Below, piece by piece: positions 14,225-22,955 of a stretch of DNA of 23,116 nucleotides. Source of the stretch: an uncultured Eubacteriales bacterium (GTDB taxonomy: Bacteria; Bacillota; Clostridia; Oscillospirales; Oscillospiraceae). The translations under genes were made by a program, and so were the position numbers. A model generated the notes under the pieces. The model was not told where the DNA came from. It did not search any database and worked only from the letters and a program-made list of their open reading frames with translations. The stretch lies in NCBI GenBank assembly GCA_900555735.1, contig USMI01000016.1, forward strand, positions 1-23,116, in the 5' to 3' direction. The number at the start of each line of letters is the position of its first letter. The first letter of the stretch is position 1.

Positions 14225-14879
14225 CTCGATCATTGGAACGGAGCTGACGCTTTCCGCGTTTCTCATCTGTACCGCCGTGTCGCTGGTGCTGGGCATCGGC
14301 CTTGCGCTGGTGTCCCGGTTCCGGGCACACTCCACCCAGAGCTTTGCCGTCACGCTGGCCATCCTGCCGGTGGTGGTGCAGGTGGTCATTATGCTGGTCA
14401 ACGGCAACATCGGCGCCGGTGTGGCGGTGGCCGGCGCCTTCAGTCTGGTGCGCTTCCGCTCAGCCCCCGGCACGGCCCGCGAGATCGGCGTGCTGTTTCT
14501 GGGCATGGCCATCGGCCTTGCCACCGGCATGGGCTATGTGGGGCTGGCGGCGCTGACCTTTGTGATCGTGTCCGCCGCGCTGCTGGCGCTGACGGCGCTG
14601 AAATTCGGCCAGCACGACAGCGGCGAGCGGATATTGAAGATCACCATTCCGGAGAATCTGGACTATGAGGGGCTGTTTGGCGATCTGTTTGACCAGTACA
14701 CCAAGTCCCACACGCTAGTGAAGGTAAAAACCTCCAACATGGGTACGCTGTACGAGCTGGAGTACCGCGTCACCCTGCGGTCGGACAGCGTTCCCAAGGC
14801 GTTTCTGGACGCGCTGCGCTGCCGCAACGGCAACCTGAACATCGTCTGCGGCCGGGAAATGGTCAAGGACGCGCTGTAA
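14217..14879 (+). CDS. DUF4956 membrane protein
   Basis: A 220-aa protein with about four transmembrane helices in the first 125 residues (LTLSAFLICTAVSLVLGIGL; VTLAILPVVVQVVIMLV; and others) and the conserved loop GAFSLVRFRSAPGTAREIG typical of DUF4956. The C-terminal 95 residues form a soluble alpha/beta domain. The start is GTG at 14217, with AAGGAGGG nine bases upstream and inside the end of the VTC gene. DUF4956 and VTC genes are often neighbours, which suggests a joint role at the membrane, possibly in polyphosphate handling; this is not proven. Confidence 0.85.
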   Translation: MLNSIIGTELTLSAFLICTAVSLVLGIGLALVSRFRAHSTQSFAVTLAILPVVVQVVIMLVNGNIGAGVAVAGAFSLVRFRSAPGTAREIGVLFLGMAIGLATGMGYVGLAALTFVIVSAALLALTALKFGQHDSGERILKITIPENLDYEGLFGDLFDQYTKSHTLVKVKTSNMGTLYELEYRVTLRSDSVPKAFLDALRCRNGNLNIVCGREMVKDAL

Positions 14880-14881
14880 GC

Positions 14882-14910
14882 TTGCATTTTCCCAAACATT
14901 TCACTATACT
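14882..14910 (+). promoter_or_regulatory. Promoter of the OmpR/histidine-kinase pair
   Basis: TTGCAT (14882-14887) and TATACT (14905-14910) are separated by exactly 17 bp, a good sigma-A promoter. It begins right after the DUF4956 stop and lies 31 bases before the response-regulator ATG, so the pair can be expressed independently of the upstream operon. Confidence 0.7.
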
Positions 14911-14941
14911 ATCCCTATCAAATGACACGAGGTGATGACCC

Positions 14942-15616
14942 ATGCGGCTGCTGATCGCGGAGGACGAGCTGGATCTGGCGGAGGCCCTGACGGTCTTTTT
15001 TGAGAAGAACCACTTTTCCGTGGACGCCGTCCACAACGGCTTCGACGCCTATGAATACGCCTCCTCCGGCGAATACGACGGCGTGATACTGGACGTGATG
15101 ATGCCCAAGATGAACGGCATACAGGTGCTGGAGCGGCTGCGTGCCGAGGGCTGCAAGACCCCCATCATGATGCTGACGGCCAAGGGCCGGAAGGACGACC
15201 GCATCACCGGCTTCAACGCCGGGGCCGACGACTATCTGCCCAAGCCCTTCGACCCCGACGAGCGGCTGAGCCGTGTGCGGGCCATGCTGCGCCGCAGCGA
15301 GGCCTATCAGCCGTCGGTGCTGTCCTGCGGTGACGTGGCGCTGGACCCGTCCACGGGGCTGCTGTCCTGCGGCGGACAGTCCCTGCGGCTCAGCGGTCGG
15401 GAATTTCAGGTATTGGAGCTGTTCCTCCGCAACCCCCGGCAGGTGTTCTCCGCCGAGCGGATCATGGAGCGCGTCTGGGGCTGGGACAACGAGGCGGAGA
15501 TCAACGTGGTATGGGTCAACATCTCCAACCTGCGGAAGAAGCTGAAGACCATCGGCTCGCGCTTGTCCCTGCGGGCCAACCGGGGACTGGGCTACGCCCT
15601 GGAGGATGAGACATGA
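14942..15616 (+). CDS. OmpR-family response regulator
   Basis: A 224-aa regulator with receiver domain (1-112; acidic pocket Glu7/Asp8, phospho-acceptor Asp51 in VILDVMMPKMNG, Thr79, Lys101 in PKPFDPDE) and winged-helix DNA-binding domain (about 125-224; LRLSGREFQVLELFLRN and NRGLGYALE). The ATG at 14942 has GAGGTG upstream. Its stop overlaps the kinase start as ATGA. The neighbouring divergent promoter with 11-bp spaced repeats (13690-13771) is its most likely target. The signal is unknown. Confidence 0.92.
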   Translation: MRLLIAEDELDLAEALTVFFEKNHFSVDAVHNGFDAYEYASSGEYDGVILDVMMPKMNGIQVLERLRAEGCKTPIMMLTAKGRKDDRITGFNAGADDYLPKPFDPDERLSRVRAMLRRSEAYQPSVLSCGDVALDPSTGLLSCGGQSLRLSGREFQVLELFLRNPRQVFSAERIMERVWGWDNEAEINVVWVNISNLRKKLKTIGSRLSLRANRGLGYALEDET

Positions 15617-16887
15617 TAAAGCGTCTGCGCAACCGATTTATCCGCATCGCCACGCTGTCGGTGGCGGCGGTGATGCTGCTGCTGACGGTGATCCTGAACG
15701 TAGCCAACTACATCTCCACTGACGCCGACCTGCGCAGCACGTTGGTTCTGATCTACGAAAATCAGGGCACCATCCCCCTCTCCGACAGTATGGACGCGGT
15801 ACCGGAGCCGTCCGGCGACAACGTGCCGCCGCCCGTACCGCCGCAGGGAAAGCCCAACGGACGGGACGGTCATTTCACGCCGGAGACCCCCTTCTCCACC
15901 CGATACTTCGTGCTGCGCTATGACGCGGACAGCACGCTGACGGACGCCGATCTCAGCAAGATCGCCTCCGTGACAGAGGATGACACGGCGCCGTATCTGG
16001 CCGCCGCCCTGAAAAAGGGCGAGGGCTACGGCTACTGCGGCAGCTACCGCTTTTTTGCGGCCGCCGATGAGAACGGTCAGTACATGGCCATCTTTCTGGA
16101 CAGCTATCAGCATCTGCGCGCCATCCGCACGGTGCTGATCTGGTCGCTGGCCGCCGACGCGGGCTGCACGCTGCTGGTACTCCTGCTGGTGGTGCTGCTG
16201 AGCCGCCGGGCCATCGACCCCGTGGTGCGCAGTGCCCAGCAGCAGAAGCAGTTCATCACCGACGCCAGCCACGAGCTGAAAAACCCCATCACCGTCATCG
16301 CCACCAGCCTGAAGGTGCTGGAGATGGAGGTGGGGCAGCAGAAGTGGGTCGACAAGGCGCAGGCCCAGACGGAAAAGCTGACGGAGCTGGTAAACTCACT
16401 GGTGACCCTCAGCCGCATGGACGAGGAGAACTCGCCCTTGAAAATGGAGCCGTTCCCCATCAGCGGCGCGGTAACGGAAACGGCGGAGTCTTTCCGGGAG
16501 CTGGCCCAGACCGCAGGCCACCCGCTGGTGCTGGCCATCCAGCCGGAGTTGGTCTATTCCGGCGACGAATACGCCGTGCGGCAGCTGGTATCCATCCTGC
16601 TGGACAACGCGGTGAAGTACGCCGCGCCGGAGTCGCCCATCACCCTGTCGCTGGAAAAGAGCCGCCGGGGCGTGGTACTGCGCTGCGGTAACTGCTGCGC
16701 CGAGCCGGACAGCATCGATACCGGAAAGCTCTTCGACCGGTTCTATCAGGCCGACCCCTCACGGGGCGCAGGCGGCTTCGGCGTAGGACTGTCCATTGCC
16801 CGGGGCATCGCCGAGGGCCACCACGGCGCCATCCGCGCTGTTCTGTCCGGCAACGCCATCGAATTCATCGCGGAGCTGAAAGGCTGA
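15613..16887 (+). CDS. Sensor histidine kinase
   Basis: A 424-aa membrane kinase paired with the regulator above. TM1 is at about 12-34 and TM2 at about 172-197; between them lies a 135-residue extracellular domain with a Pro-rich section (VPPPVPPQGKP). The H-box is DASHELKNPITVIA with phospho-His220 (Asn instead of the more usual Thr before Pro), then N-box LLDNAVKY and glycine box GGFGVGLSIARGIAEGH. No HAMP domain is obvious: TM2 runs almost straight into the dimerization helix. The ligand is unknown. Confidence 0.92.
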   Translation: MIKRLRNRFIRIATLSVAAVMLLLTVILNVANYISTDADLRSTLVLIYENQGTIPLSDSMDAVPEPSGDNVPPPVPPQGKPNGRDGHFTPETPFSTRYFVLRYDADSTLTDADLSKIASVTEDDTAPYLAAALKKGEGYGYCGSYRFFAAADENGQYMAIFLDSYQHLRAIRTVLIWSLAADAGCTLLVLLLVVLLSRRAIDPVVRSAQQQKQFITDASHELKNPITVIATSLKVLEMEVGQQKWVDKAQAQTEKLTELVNSLVTLSRMDEENSPLKMEPFPISGAVTETAESFRELAQTAGHPLVLAIQPELVYSGDEYAVRQLVSILLDNAVKYAAPESPITLSLEKSRRGVVLRCGNCCAEPDSIDTGKLFDRFYQADPSRGAGGFGVGLSIARGIAEGHHGAIRAVLSGNAIEFIAELKG

Positions 16888-16926
16888 AAAAAGGCCGGTC
16901 GACTCTTTGAGTCGACCGGCCCTTTT
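16886..16926. terminator. Bidirectional terminator between convergent genes
   Basis: A 13-bp perfect stem (GGCCGGTCGACTC at 16893-16905, GAGTCGACCGGCC at 16909-16921) with a TTT loop is flanked by an A-run on the left and TTTT on the right. It can stop transcripts from the kinase gene and from the flavodoxin-family gene. Confidence 0.85.
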
Positions 16927-16931
16927 GCCGT

Positions 16932-17549
16932 TTAATGATGGAAGCTGGTGGTAACGGTGGGTTCCTTCTCCGGGAGACCGAACTGTTCCTTGCCCAGCCG
17001 GATGCTCTTCATCAGGAAGGCCATGTTGCGGCCCAGCGTCCGCATGGTCTGAAGGCCCTCCTTGTCCTGAAGCACCTCTTCCGGCGTATTGCCGTAGACC
17101 ATGTTCCAGTACTGGCTGCTGGCGATGGGCATACCGCAGATGGTGAAGTATTTGTTCAGCGCGTCAAAGGTGGCGGTGTTGCCGCCCCGGCGGCAGGATA
17201 CCACCGACGCGCCCACCTTCATGGTCTTGTTGATCCATGGCGTGCTGAAAAACAGCCGGTCCATAAAGGAGATGGCGCCGCCGGCAGGGGAAGCGTAGTA
17301 CACCGGCGAGCCGATCACCAGCGCGTCGGCCTCGTTGAACTTCTGTGCCACCTCGTTCACCAGATCGTCGTGAACGCAGCGGTTGGTTTTCTTACAGACG
17401 CCGCAGGCGTTGCAAGAGATGTTGGTCTTACCGGCCTGTACGATCTCCGCCTCGATGCCCTCGGCCTCCAGTGCCTTGGCCAGCTCCGCCAAAGCGGTAT
17501 AGGTGCAGCCCTTCTCATGGGGGCTGCCGTTGATAAGCAATGCTTTCAT
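16932..17549 (-). CDS. Flavodoxin-family NAD(P)H-dependent oxidoreductase
   Basis: A 205-aa protein of the FMN reductase/iron-sulfur flavoprotein group. GSPHEKGCTYTAL (8-20) is the FMN phosphate loop, and GSPVYYASPAGG (about 79-90) contacts the flavin ring. Between them is a Cys cluster, CNACGVCKKTNRC (about 46-58), which in related Isf proteins binds a 4Fe-4S cluster; here it is spaced C-x2-C-x2-C-x5-C. The substrate is unknown; quinone, metal or nitro-group reduction are possible. The ATG at 17549 follows AAAGGAAGG. It stands between terminators on both sides and so is monocistronic. Confidence 0.85.
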   Translation of the reverse strand: MKALLINGSPHEKGCTYTALAELAKALEAEGIEAEIVQAGKTNISCNACGVCKKTNRCVHDDLVNEVAQKFNEADALVIGSPVYYASPAGGAISFMDRLFFSTPWINKTMKVGASVVSCRRGGNTATFDALNKYFTICGMPIASSQYWNMVYGNTPEEVLQDKEGLQTMRTLGRNMAFLMKSIRLGKEQFGLPEKEPTVTTSFHH

Positions 17550-17625
17550 GGCAAACGCCTTCCTTTCCGGTGATATTTCTGATTATACCCGCGAAAGCGT
17601 AGGCGTGCAAGAGGGAAGTCCCGAA

Positions 17626-17657
17626 AAAAGAACGCCGTCCGCGGACGGCGTTCTTTT
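17626..17657 (-). terminator. Terminator of the nucleoside-transport operon
   Basis: A 15-bp stem (AAAAGAACGCCGTCC at 17626-17640, pairing with GGACGGCGTTCTTTT at 17643-17657), with a two-base loop, lies 16 bases after the last permease stop. On the minus strand the arm ends in an A/T-rich tail; strong intrinsic terminator form. Confidence 0.85.
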
Positions 17658-17672
17658 CTGATAAAGCAGCGA

Positions 17673-18614
17673 TCAGCGCTGGCCCTTGTCGTAGGGGATA
17701 CCCTCCGCCTTGGGTGCGCGGGACTTCTTGGAGGTGAAGGCCAGCACCACCAGCGAGATGATGTAGGGCATCATATTATAGAGCTGGCTGGGCAGGTTCA
17801 GCGCCTTCAGGAAGTCGAAGCCGGTATACACGTTGGACAGGGCGCGGAACAGGCCGAACAGCAGCGCCGCCAGCGCGATGCGGGTGGGCTTCCACTGGCC
17901 GAAGATCATAACCGCCAGAGACAGGAAGCCGAAGCCGGCCACGCCGTACTCAAAGCGCCACTCGGACACACCTGCGGTGATGAACACGATGCCGCCCAGA
18001 CCGCCCAGCATACCAGAGATCAGCACGCCGGCCCAGCGCATCTTGTACACGTTGATACCCACAGAGTCCGCCGCCTGAGGATGCTCGCCGCAGGCCATAA
18101 GGCGCAGGCCGAAGCGGGTCTTATACAGCACCACATAGGCCGCCACCAGCAGCAGGAACGCCACCAGCATGAACCAGCTGAACTCGAAGGAGCCGATGTT
18201 CGTCAGGAACGCCTTCTTGGCACCGGCGTACTGGATGGTGGAGGACACGTCGTCGGGGTTGGCCGCGGTATTGATGGCCTTGACGATAACGGTAGCGCCC
18301 GCCGTACCCAGCATGTTCAGTGCCGTACCGACGATGGTCTGATCCGCCTTGAAGTTGATGCAGGCCACGGCCAGCAGGCTGGAGTACACAGTACCGGCCA
18401 GCGCCGCCGCCAGCAGCACCACCAGCAGCATGACAAAGGCGGAGGAGTCGGTGGGCATATAGCGCATAGCCAGCGCACCGCCCAGAGCACCCATAATCAT
18501 GACGCCCTCCAGACCCAGATTGATAACGCCGGAGTGCTCGGAGAAGCAGCCGCCCAGTGCCACAAGGATCAGCACGGAGGCGAAGGTCAATGTATATTGC
18601 AGCAGCAGTACCAT
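17673..18614 (-). CDS. Nucleoside-type ABC transporter permease (NupQ-like)
   Basis: A 313-aa hydrophobic protein of the BPD_transp_2 family with roughly eight transmembrane helices. The motif GVINLGLEGVMIMGALGG (29-46) is diagnostic for the second permease of the BmpA/NupNOPQ-type purine nucleoside importers, as is KTRFGLRLMACGEHPQAADSVGI in the cytoplasmic loop. The ATG overlaps the stop of the upstream permease gene by one base (TAATG), so the two are probably coupled. The basic tail is typical. Substrate (nucleosides) is inferred from family and from the neighbouring nucleoside phosphorylase. Confidence 0.88.
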   Translation of the reverse strand: MVLLLQYTLTFASVLILVALGGCFSEHSGVINLGLEGVMIMGALGGALAMRYMPTDSSAFVMLLVVLLAAALAGTVYSSLLAVACINFKADQTIVGTALNMLGTAGATVIVKAINTAANPDDVSSTIQYAGAKKAFLTNIGSFEFSWFMLVAFLLLVAAYVVLYKTRFGLRLMACGEHPQAADSVGINVYKMRWAGVLISGMLGGLGGIVFITAGVSEWRFEYGVAGFGFLSLAVMIFGQWKPTRIALAALLFGLFRALSNVYTGFDFLKALNLPSQLYNMMPYIISLVVLAFTSKKSRAPKAEGIPYDKGQR

Positions 18615-19774
18615 TACTGATCGCCTCCTTTCCCGGTGTCAGAGGCCGCAGGCGTATCGGCCTGCTCCTTCTTCTCCTTGGCCGCCAGCTTTTCCTCGCG
18701 CTTGGCGATGGCAGAATTCATGGCGTACTTCATGAACAGCACGAAGCCGCACAGATAGATGATGATGGCAGAGATCAGATCGGAGATCTGCGCGCAGTAC
18801 ATGCTCTTATCCACATACGCGCCGCCGGCGGTGATATGCTGGATGAAGAAGGAGGCAAGAATCGCGCCGAAGGGGTTCAAACCGCCAAGGAAGGCGGCGG
18901 CGATGCCGTTGAAGCCCATGCCGGGGACCGTGGAGGTGGAGCACTGCCACTGCTCATAACCCGTCAGGTACAGCATGGCGGCGCCCAGACCGGCCAGCGC
19001 GCCGGAGATCACCAGCGTCAGGATGATGTTGCGCTTTTCGGCCATGCCGCAGTACTTGGCGGCGTTCTTGTTGCCGCCGGTAGCCCGCAGCTCATAGCCG
19101 AAGCGGGTCTTTTCCAGCACCACCCACACCAGCACCGCGATAAGCACGGACAGGGGCAGCGCCAGACCCACATACTGGTTGCCGTTAAAGAGGCTTCCCA
19201 GCCCGAGGGAGGGCAGGATGGCCGCGGCGTTCTTGTGGGACAGCACATAGGTATAGGGGCTGGTGTCTTCCTTCACCAGCGTCAGCAGCATATTGGTCAG
19301 ATAGAGGACGATCCAGTTCAGCATGATGCCGGAGATGACCTCGTTAACGTTGCAGTAGGACTTCAGCAGACCGGAGATCGCACCCAGCAGACCGCCGCCC
19401 ACCATGGCCAGCAGCATGCAGGGCAGCCAGCCCCAGCCCCATGCCAGCGCGGCATACAGGCTCAGCGCCACGCCGATGCAGTACTGTCCGGCGGCGCCGA
19501 TATTGAACAGGCCCACCTTATAGGCGAACAGGATGGACAGGGAGCACATCAGCAGCGGTGCGGTCTTGACCAGCGTGTTGCCCAGATACTTCGCCTGCGT
19601 CTCAGGCTTGCTGTATGTCAGGAAGTTCTTCATGACGGCGGCGATAGCCTCGCTGGCGCCGTCGGGGTTGATGAACAGCAGCACCACATAGCCGATCAGC
19701 AGGCCTAGGATCACGCAGACCAGAGACGCCAGCAGGGACTGGACGCCGTTATTCTTGAGGATGTTTTTCTTCAT
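18614..19774 (-). CDS. Nucleoside-type ABC transporter permease (NupP-like)
   Basis: A 386-aa membrane protein, the larger permease of the same importer. It shows KYLGNTLVKTAPLLMCSLSILFAYKVGLFNIGAAGQY, of which FNIGAAGQY is the family signature, and the loop KTRFGYELRATGGNKNAAKYCG. The C-terminus is charged (KREEKLAAKEKKEQAD), probably cytoplasmic. The start ATG at 19774 overlaps the ATPase stop (ATGA). It forms the membrane channel with the NupQ-like partner. Confidence 0.88.
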   Translation of the reverse strand: MKKNILKNNGVQSLLASLVCVILGLLIGYVVLLFINPDGASEAIAAVMKNFLTYSKPETQAKYLGNTLVKTAPLLMCSLSILFAYKVGLFNIGAAGQYCIGVALSLYAALAWGWGWLPCMLLAMVGGGLLGAISGLLKSYCNVNEVISGIMLNWIVLYLTNMLLTLVKEDTSPYTYVLSHKNAAAILPSLGLGSLFNGNQYVGLALPLSVLIAVLVWVVLEKTRFGYELRATGGNKNAAKYCGMAEKRNIILTLVISGALAGLGAAMLYLTGYEQWQCSTSTVPGMGFNGIAAAFLGGLNPFGAILASFFIQHITAGGAYVDKSMYCAQISDLISAIIIYLCGFVLFMKYAMNSAIAKREEKLAAKEKKEQADTPAASDTGKGGDQ

Positions 19775-21309
19775 GCCTTCACCTCATCTCTCTTGGCGCC
19801 CGCCATGTAAAGGCCCAGCTCCTCCTGCGTGGTCTTTTTCGGGTCAAGCTCGCCCACGATCTCACCCTCGTACATGACGAGGATGCGGTCGGGCACGTCC
19901 ATGACCTCGTCCAGCTCCAGAGAGACCAGCAGCACAGCCTTGCCCTCGTCACGCTGGGCCACCAGCTGCTTGTGGATATACTCGATGGCGCCCACGTCCA
20001 GACCGCGGGTGGGCTGGACAGCCACCAGCAGCTCGGGATCCTTGTCGATCTCACGGGCCACGATGGCTTTCTGCTGGTTGCCGCCGGACATGCTGCGGGC
20101 CACGGTGATGGGGCCCTGACCGCTGCGAACGTCGTACTGCTCGATGAGCTTTTCCGCGTACTTGCGGATGTTGTCCCGGCGCAGGAAGCCCGCCTTGCTG
20201 GTGAATTCCGGCTCGAAATACCGCTGGAGCACCAGATTGTCCTCCAACGTGTAGTCCAGTACCAGACCGTGCTTATGGCGATCCTCTGGAATGTGGGACA
20301 TGCCCATGGTGTTGCGGTGACGGATGCTGGCATGGGTAATATCCTTGCCGCACAGGCTGATCTTGCCGCTTACCAGCGGCTCCAGACCGGTCAGACCGTA
20401 GACGAACTCCGTCTGGCCGTTGCCGTCGATACCGGCGAGACAGACGATCTCGCCCCGGCGCACCTTCAGGGACACGTCCTTGACGGCGTTGTTCTTATGT
20501 ACCTTGCTGGCCACGGTCATGTGCTCCACGTCCAGCACCACCTCGCCGGGCTGGCAGGGCTTCTTCTCCACATGGAAGTTGACATCGCGGCCCACCATCA
20601 TGGAGGACAGCTCCTCGATGGTGGTGTTCTTGGTCTCCACGGTGCCGATGTACTTGCCCTTGCGCAGGACGGTGCAGCGGTCGGCCACGGCCATGATCTC
20701 GTTGAGCTTGTGGGAGATGAACAGAATGGACTTGCCCTCGGCCGCCAGATTCCGCATGATCTGCATCAGCTCGTCGATCTCCTGCGGCGTCAGCACGGCG
20801 GTAGGCTCGTCGAAAATGAGGATCTCGTTATCCCGGTAGAGCATCTTCAGGATCTCGGTGCGCTGCTGCATACCAACGGTGATGTCCTCGATCATGGCGT
20901 CAGGGTCGATCTGCAGGCCGTACTTCTCGCTGAGGGCCAGCACCTTTTCCCGTGCCTCCTTCTTTTGCAGGAAGCCGCATTTTGTGGGCTCCACGCCCAT
21001 GATGATGTTGTCCAGCACGGTGAAGCATTCCACCAGCTTGAAATGCTGGTGTACCATACCGATACCAAGGGCATTGGCGTCGTTGGGGTCCTTGATGGAC
21101 ACCTCTACGCCGTCCTTTTTGATGACGCCCTCCTCGGCCTGATACAGGCCGAACAGCACGCTCATCAGCGTGGACTTACCCGCGCCGTTTTCGCCCAGCA
21201 GGGCGTGGATCTCACCCTTCTTCAGCTGAAGCGTGATGTCGTCGTTGGCGATGATACCCGGGAACCGTTTCGTGATGTGCAGCATTTCAATGGCATACGG
21301 TGATTCCAA
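19771..21309 (-). CDS. Double-domain ABC ATPase of the nucleoside importer (NupO-like)
   Basis: A 512-aa ATPase with two ABC domains in tandem, as in RbsA/NupO sugar and nucleoside importers. The first domain has Walker A GENGAGKST (38-46), a degenerate signature (ITVGMQQRTEIL) and Walker B LIFDEPTAVLTPQE. The second has an altered Walker A (GIDGNGQTEF) and signature MSGGNQQKAIVARE. The start is TTG at 21309, supported by AAGGAGGG eight bases upstream; the first ATG would remove conserved residues. It energizes the two permeases. A strong promoter of its own lies upstream. Confidence 0.9.
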   Translation of the reverse strand: MESPYAIEMLHITKRFPGIIANDDITLQLKKGEIHALLGENGAGKSTLMSVLFGLYQAEEGVIKKDGVEVSIKDPNDANALGIGMVHQHFKLVECFTVLDNIIMGVEPTKCGFLQKKEAREKVLALSEKYGLQIDPDAMIEDITVGMQQRTEILKMLYRDNEILIFDEPTAVLTPQEIDELMQIMRNLAAEGKSILFISHKLNEIMAVADRCTVLRKGKYIGTVETKNTTIEELSSMMVGRDVNFHVEKKPCQPGEVVLDVEHMTVASKVHKNNAVKDVSLKVRRGEIVCLAGIDGNGQTEFVYGLTGLEPLVSGKISLCGKDITHASIRHRNTMGMSHIPEDRHKHGLVLDYTLEDNLVLQRYFEPEFTSKAGFLRRDNIRKYAEKLIEQYDVRSGQGPITVARSMSGGNQQKAIVAREIDKDPELLVAVQPTRGLDVGAIEYIHKQLVAQRDEGKAVLLVSLELDEVMDVPDRILVMYEGEIVGELDPKKTTQEELGLYMAGAKRDEVKA

Positions 21310-21385
21310 GTGTTTCGCCCTCCTTCCGTTTTATGGCCCGCCGCAGTTCGCACAATGCGGGGACGGAAACCAATGATATAGCACT

Positions 21386-21414
21386 AGTATACTATACTTC
21401 CCTCCATAAAGCAA
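21386..21414 (-). promoter_or_regulatory. Promoter of the ATPase-permease genes
   Basis: On the minus strand TTGCTT (21414-21409) and TATACT (21391-21386) are 17 bp apart. It lies between the terminator after the lipoprotein gene and the ATPase start, so the transporter core can be expressed apart from the binding protein. Confidence 0.7.
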
Positions 21415-21443
21415 AGTTTTTTTGGGAATCTCACCGTTTTTTG

Positions 21444-21480
21444 AAAAAAAGAAAGACCGCTCTCGCGGTCTTTCTTTTTT
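21444..21480. terminator. Strong bidirectional-form terminator after the binding-protein gene
   Basis: GAAAGACCGC (21451-21460) pairs perfectly with GCGGTCTTTC (21465-21474) around TCTC. There is an A-run on the left and a T-run on the right, so on the minus strand it ends in a long U-tract. It would end the lipoprotein transcript. Confidence 0.88.
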
Positions 21481-21495
21481 CAGTTCGGTTCAGAC

Positions 21496-22767
21496 TTACT
21501 TAATCTTGCCCTGATCGTCGAAAGCGATAGAGGTAGCAAGTTCAGCAGCGAAGTCCTTGGGCTCCTTGGTGGTGTCGTTGCTGACGGTCAGCTCGCCGTC
21601 GAACATAGCCTTCACCAGAGCCTTGTAGTCGTCCTGAGTGAACGCGCCGTCAGCCCACTGAGTGCTGTCCATGGGGATCTGGACATAGTTCAGAGTAGGA
21701 TCGTCAGCGGACACCAGACCCAGAGTGGCGATCTTGCCGGCATAGTTGTCCCAGTTGCCGTTCACGATGACGTCGGTCAGGGTGTCATAGGTGGCGGGAT
21801 ACAGACCCTTCATAGCGGAGGTAACGGTCAGAGCCTTGAAGCTATCGATGGTAGCCTGATCAGCGCCCTCACCGGCAGCATAGTTGGCGATCACGCCAGC
21901 CTGGTCAACGTCAACACCGATGACCTTGGCGCCCTCGACCTTCTTGGCGGCGTCAACAGCGGAGGTGTAGATACCGCCGCCGCAGGCGAACACGATCTCA
22001 GTGCCGCCAGCATACCAAGTGTCCATCTTAGCGGTGATGTCGGCATCGCCGAAGAACTGGCCGCCGTACACATAGTTGACCTTAACATCGGTCAGGCCCA
22101 TCTCCTCGGCAGCGGCGTTAACGCCCTGCACGAAGCCGTAGCCGTAACGCTGAACAGCGGGGACAGCCATGCCGCCCAGGAAGCCCAGGCTCTTGTAGCC
22201 CAGCTTCACAGCAGCGTAACCGGCCATGTAGCCGCACAGCTCTTCCTGATACACGGCGCAGTACACGTTGCTCATGTCAACGTAGGTGGCCAGATCCCAG
22301 TTGTCGGGATTGTAGTCATAGGTCTCGCCCTTGGCGGCCACACCGGCCTCCAGCAGGTCGCCCTTGGCGACGTCCAGAGCGATGAACTTAACATCCTTGT
22401 ACTGAGGAGCAGCCTCGACGATCGCGCCGCCGAAGGCATAGCCGGGCATCACGATGACGTTGAAGCCCTGATCCACAGCGCTCTCGATCATGGCCACACG
22501 GTCAGCGGTGTTGTCGCCGGCGGGCTTGAAGTAGGAGAACTCCACGCCGTTGGCATCAGCAAACGCCTTGCAGGCCTCGTAAGTAGTCTGGTTGAAGGAC
22601 TGGTCGGTGATATCGCCGTAGTCGGTAATCATAGCGACCTTGTACTCGGTATTGGTGTTGGGCTCGTCGGTATTCTGGGGGTCATCAGTGGTGGTGTTGC
22701 CGCCGCCGCAAGCGACCAGAGACAGCGCCATGACCAAAGCCAGAATCATTGCAAGAAACTTTTTCAT
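21496..22767 (-). CDS. BMP-family nucleoside-binding lipoprotein
   Basis: A 423-aa substrate-binding protein. It has a lipoprotein signal with lipobox LVAC (Cys20), a Thr/Asn/Asp-rich linker, and a type I periplasmic-binding fold of the BMP (basic membrane protein/Med/NupN) family: KVAMITDYGDITDQSFNQ at the mature start, NVIVMPGYAFGGAI, GFLGGMAVPAVQRYGYGF, and IGVDVDQAG. It captures purine nucleosides outside the membrane for the importer. The ATG at 22767 follows AAAGGTAG. It is separated from the ATPase by a terminator and a new promoter, which allows a large excess of binding protein over transporter. Confidence 0.92.
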   Translation of the reverse strand: MKKFLAMILALVMALSLVACGGGNTTTDDPQNTDEPNTNTEYKVAMITDYGDITDQSFNQTTYEACKAFADANGVEFSYFKPAGDNTADRVAMIESAVDQGFNVIVMPGYAFGGAIVEAAPQYKDVKFIALDVAKGDLLEAGVAAKGETYDYNPDNWDLATYVDMSNVYCAVYQEELCGYMAGYAAVKLGYKSLGFLGGMAVPAVQRYGYGFVQGVNAAAEEMGLTDVKVNYVYGGQFFGDADITAKMDTWYAGGTEIVFACGGGIYTSAVDAAKKVEGAKVIGVDVDQAGVIANYAAGEGADQATIDSFKALTVTSAMKGLYPATYDTLTDVIVNGNWDNYAGKIATLGLVSADDPTLNYVQIPMDSTQWADGAFTQDDYKALVKAMFDGELTVSNDTTKEPKDFAAELATSIAFDDQGKIK

Positions 22768-22797
22768 GTGTTTGATCTACCTTTCTCAATATTTTTT

Positions 22798-22816
22798 CTC
22801 CTGTCCCTGACAGGAG
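22798..22816 (-). promoter_or_regulatory. Hairpin in the 5' leader of the lipoprotein mRNA
   Basis: An 8-bp perfect stem (CTCCTGTC at 22798-22805, GACAGGAG at 22809-22816) with a three-base loop lies about 30 nt downstream of the promoter. On the minus strand it is followed by A residues rather than U, so it is not a terminator; stabilizing the mRNA 5' end is a likely role. Confidence 0.45.
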
Positions 22817-22848
22817 TGATTTGTACGGCTTGACCGCCATACACCGCT

Positions 22849-22877
22849 ATTCTAACAGGTGCTTACGGTAAAAGCAA
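22849..22877 (-). promoter_or_regulatory. Promoter of the nucleoside-binding lipoprotein gene
   Basis: On the minus strand TTGCTT (22877-22872) and TAGAAT (22854-22849) are 17 bp apart, with TG just before the -10. The -35 box is identical to that of the ATPase-permease promoter. Confidence 0.7.
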
Positions 22878-22903
22878 GCCTTATTTTACGGAATTCCGCA
22901 GCG

Positions 22904-22942
22904 AACGGCCTTTTGTGTTCATGTCGCGCACAAAAGGCCGTT
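22904..22942 (-). terminator. Hairpin after the phosphorylase gene, probable terminator
   Basis: A 14-bp perfect stem (AACGGCCTTTTGTG at 22904-22917, CACAAAAGGCCGTT at 22929-22942) follows the stop codon by 13 bases. The U-tract is poor, so it may be a weak terminator or a 3'-end stabilizer. Confidence 0.6.
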
Positions 22943-22955
22943 TGTCACAGATTAT

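Noticed and set aside
18557..21303. Long plus-strand frames (18557-19708 and 19972-21303)
   Set aside because: They are antisense to the importer genes, rich in His, Gln and Ala, lack ribosome sites and show no domain pattern.
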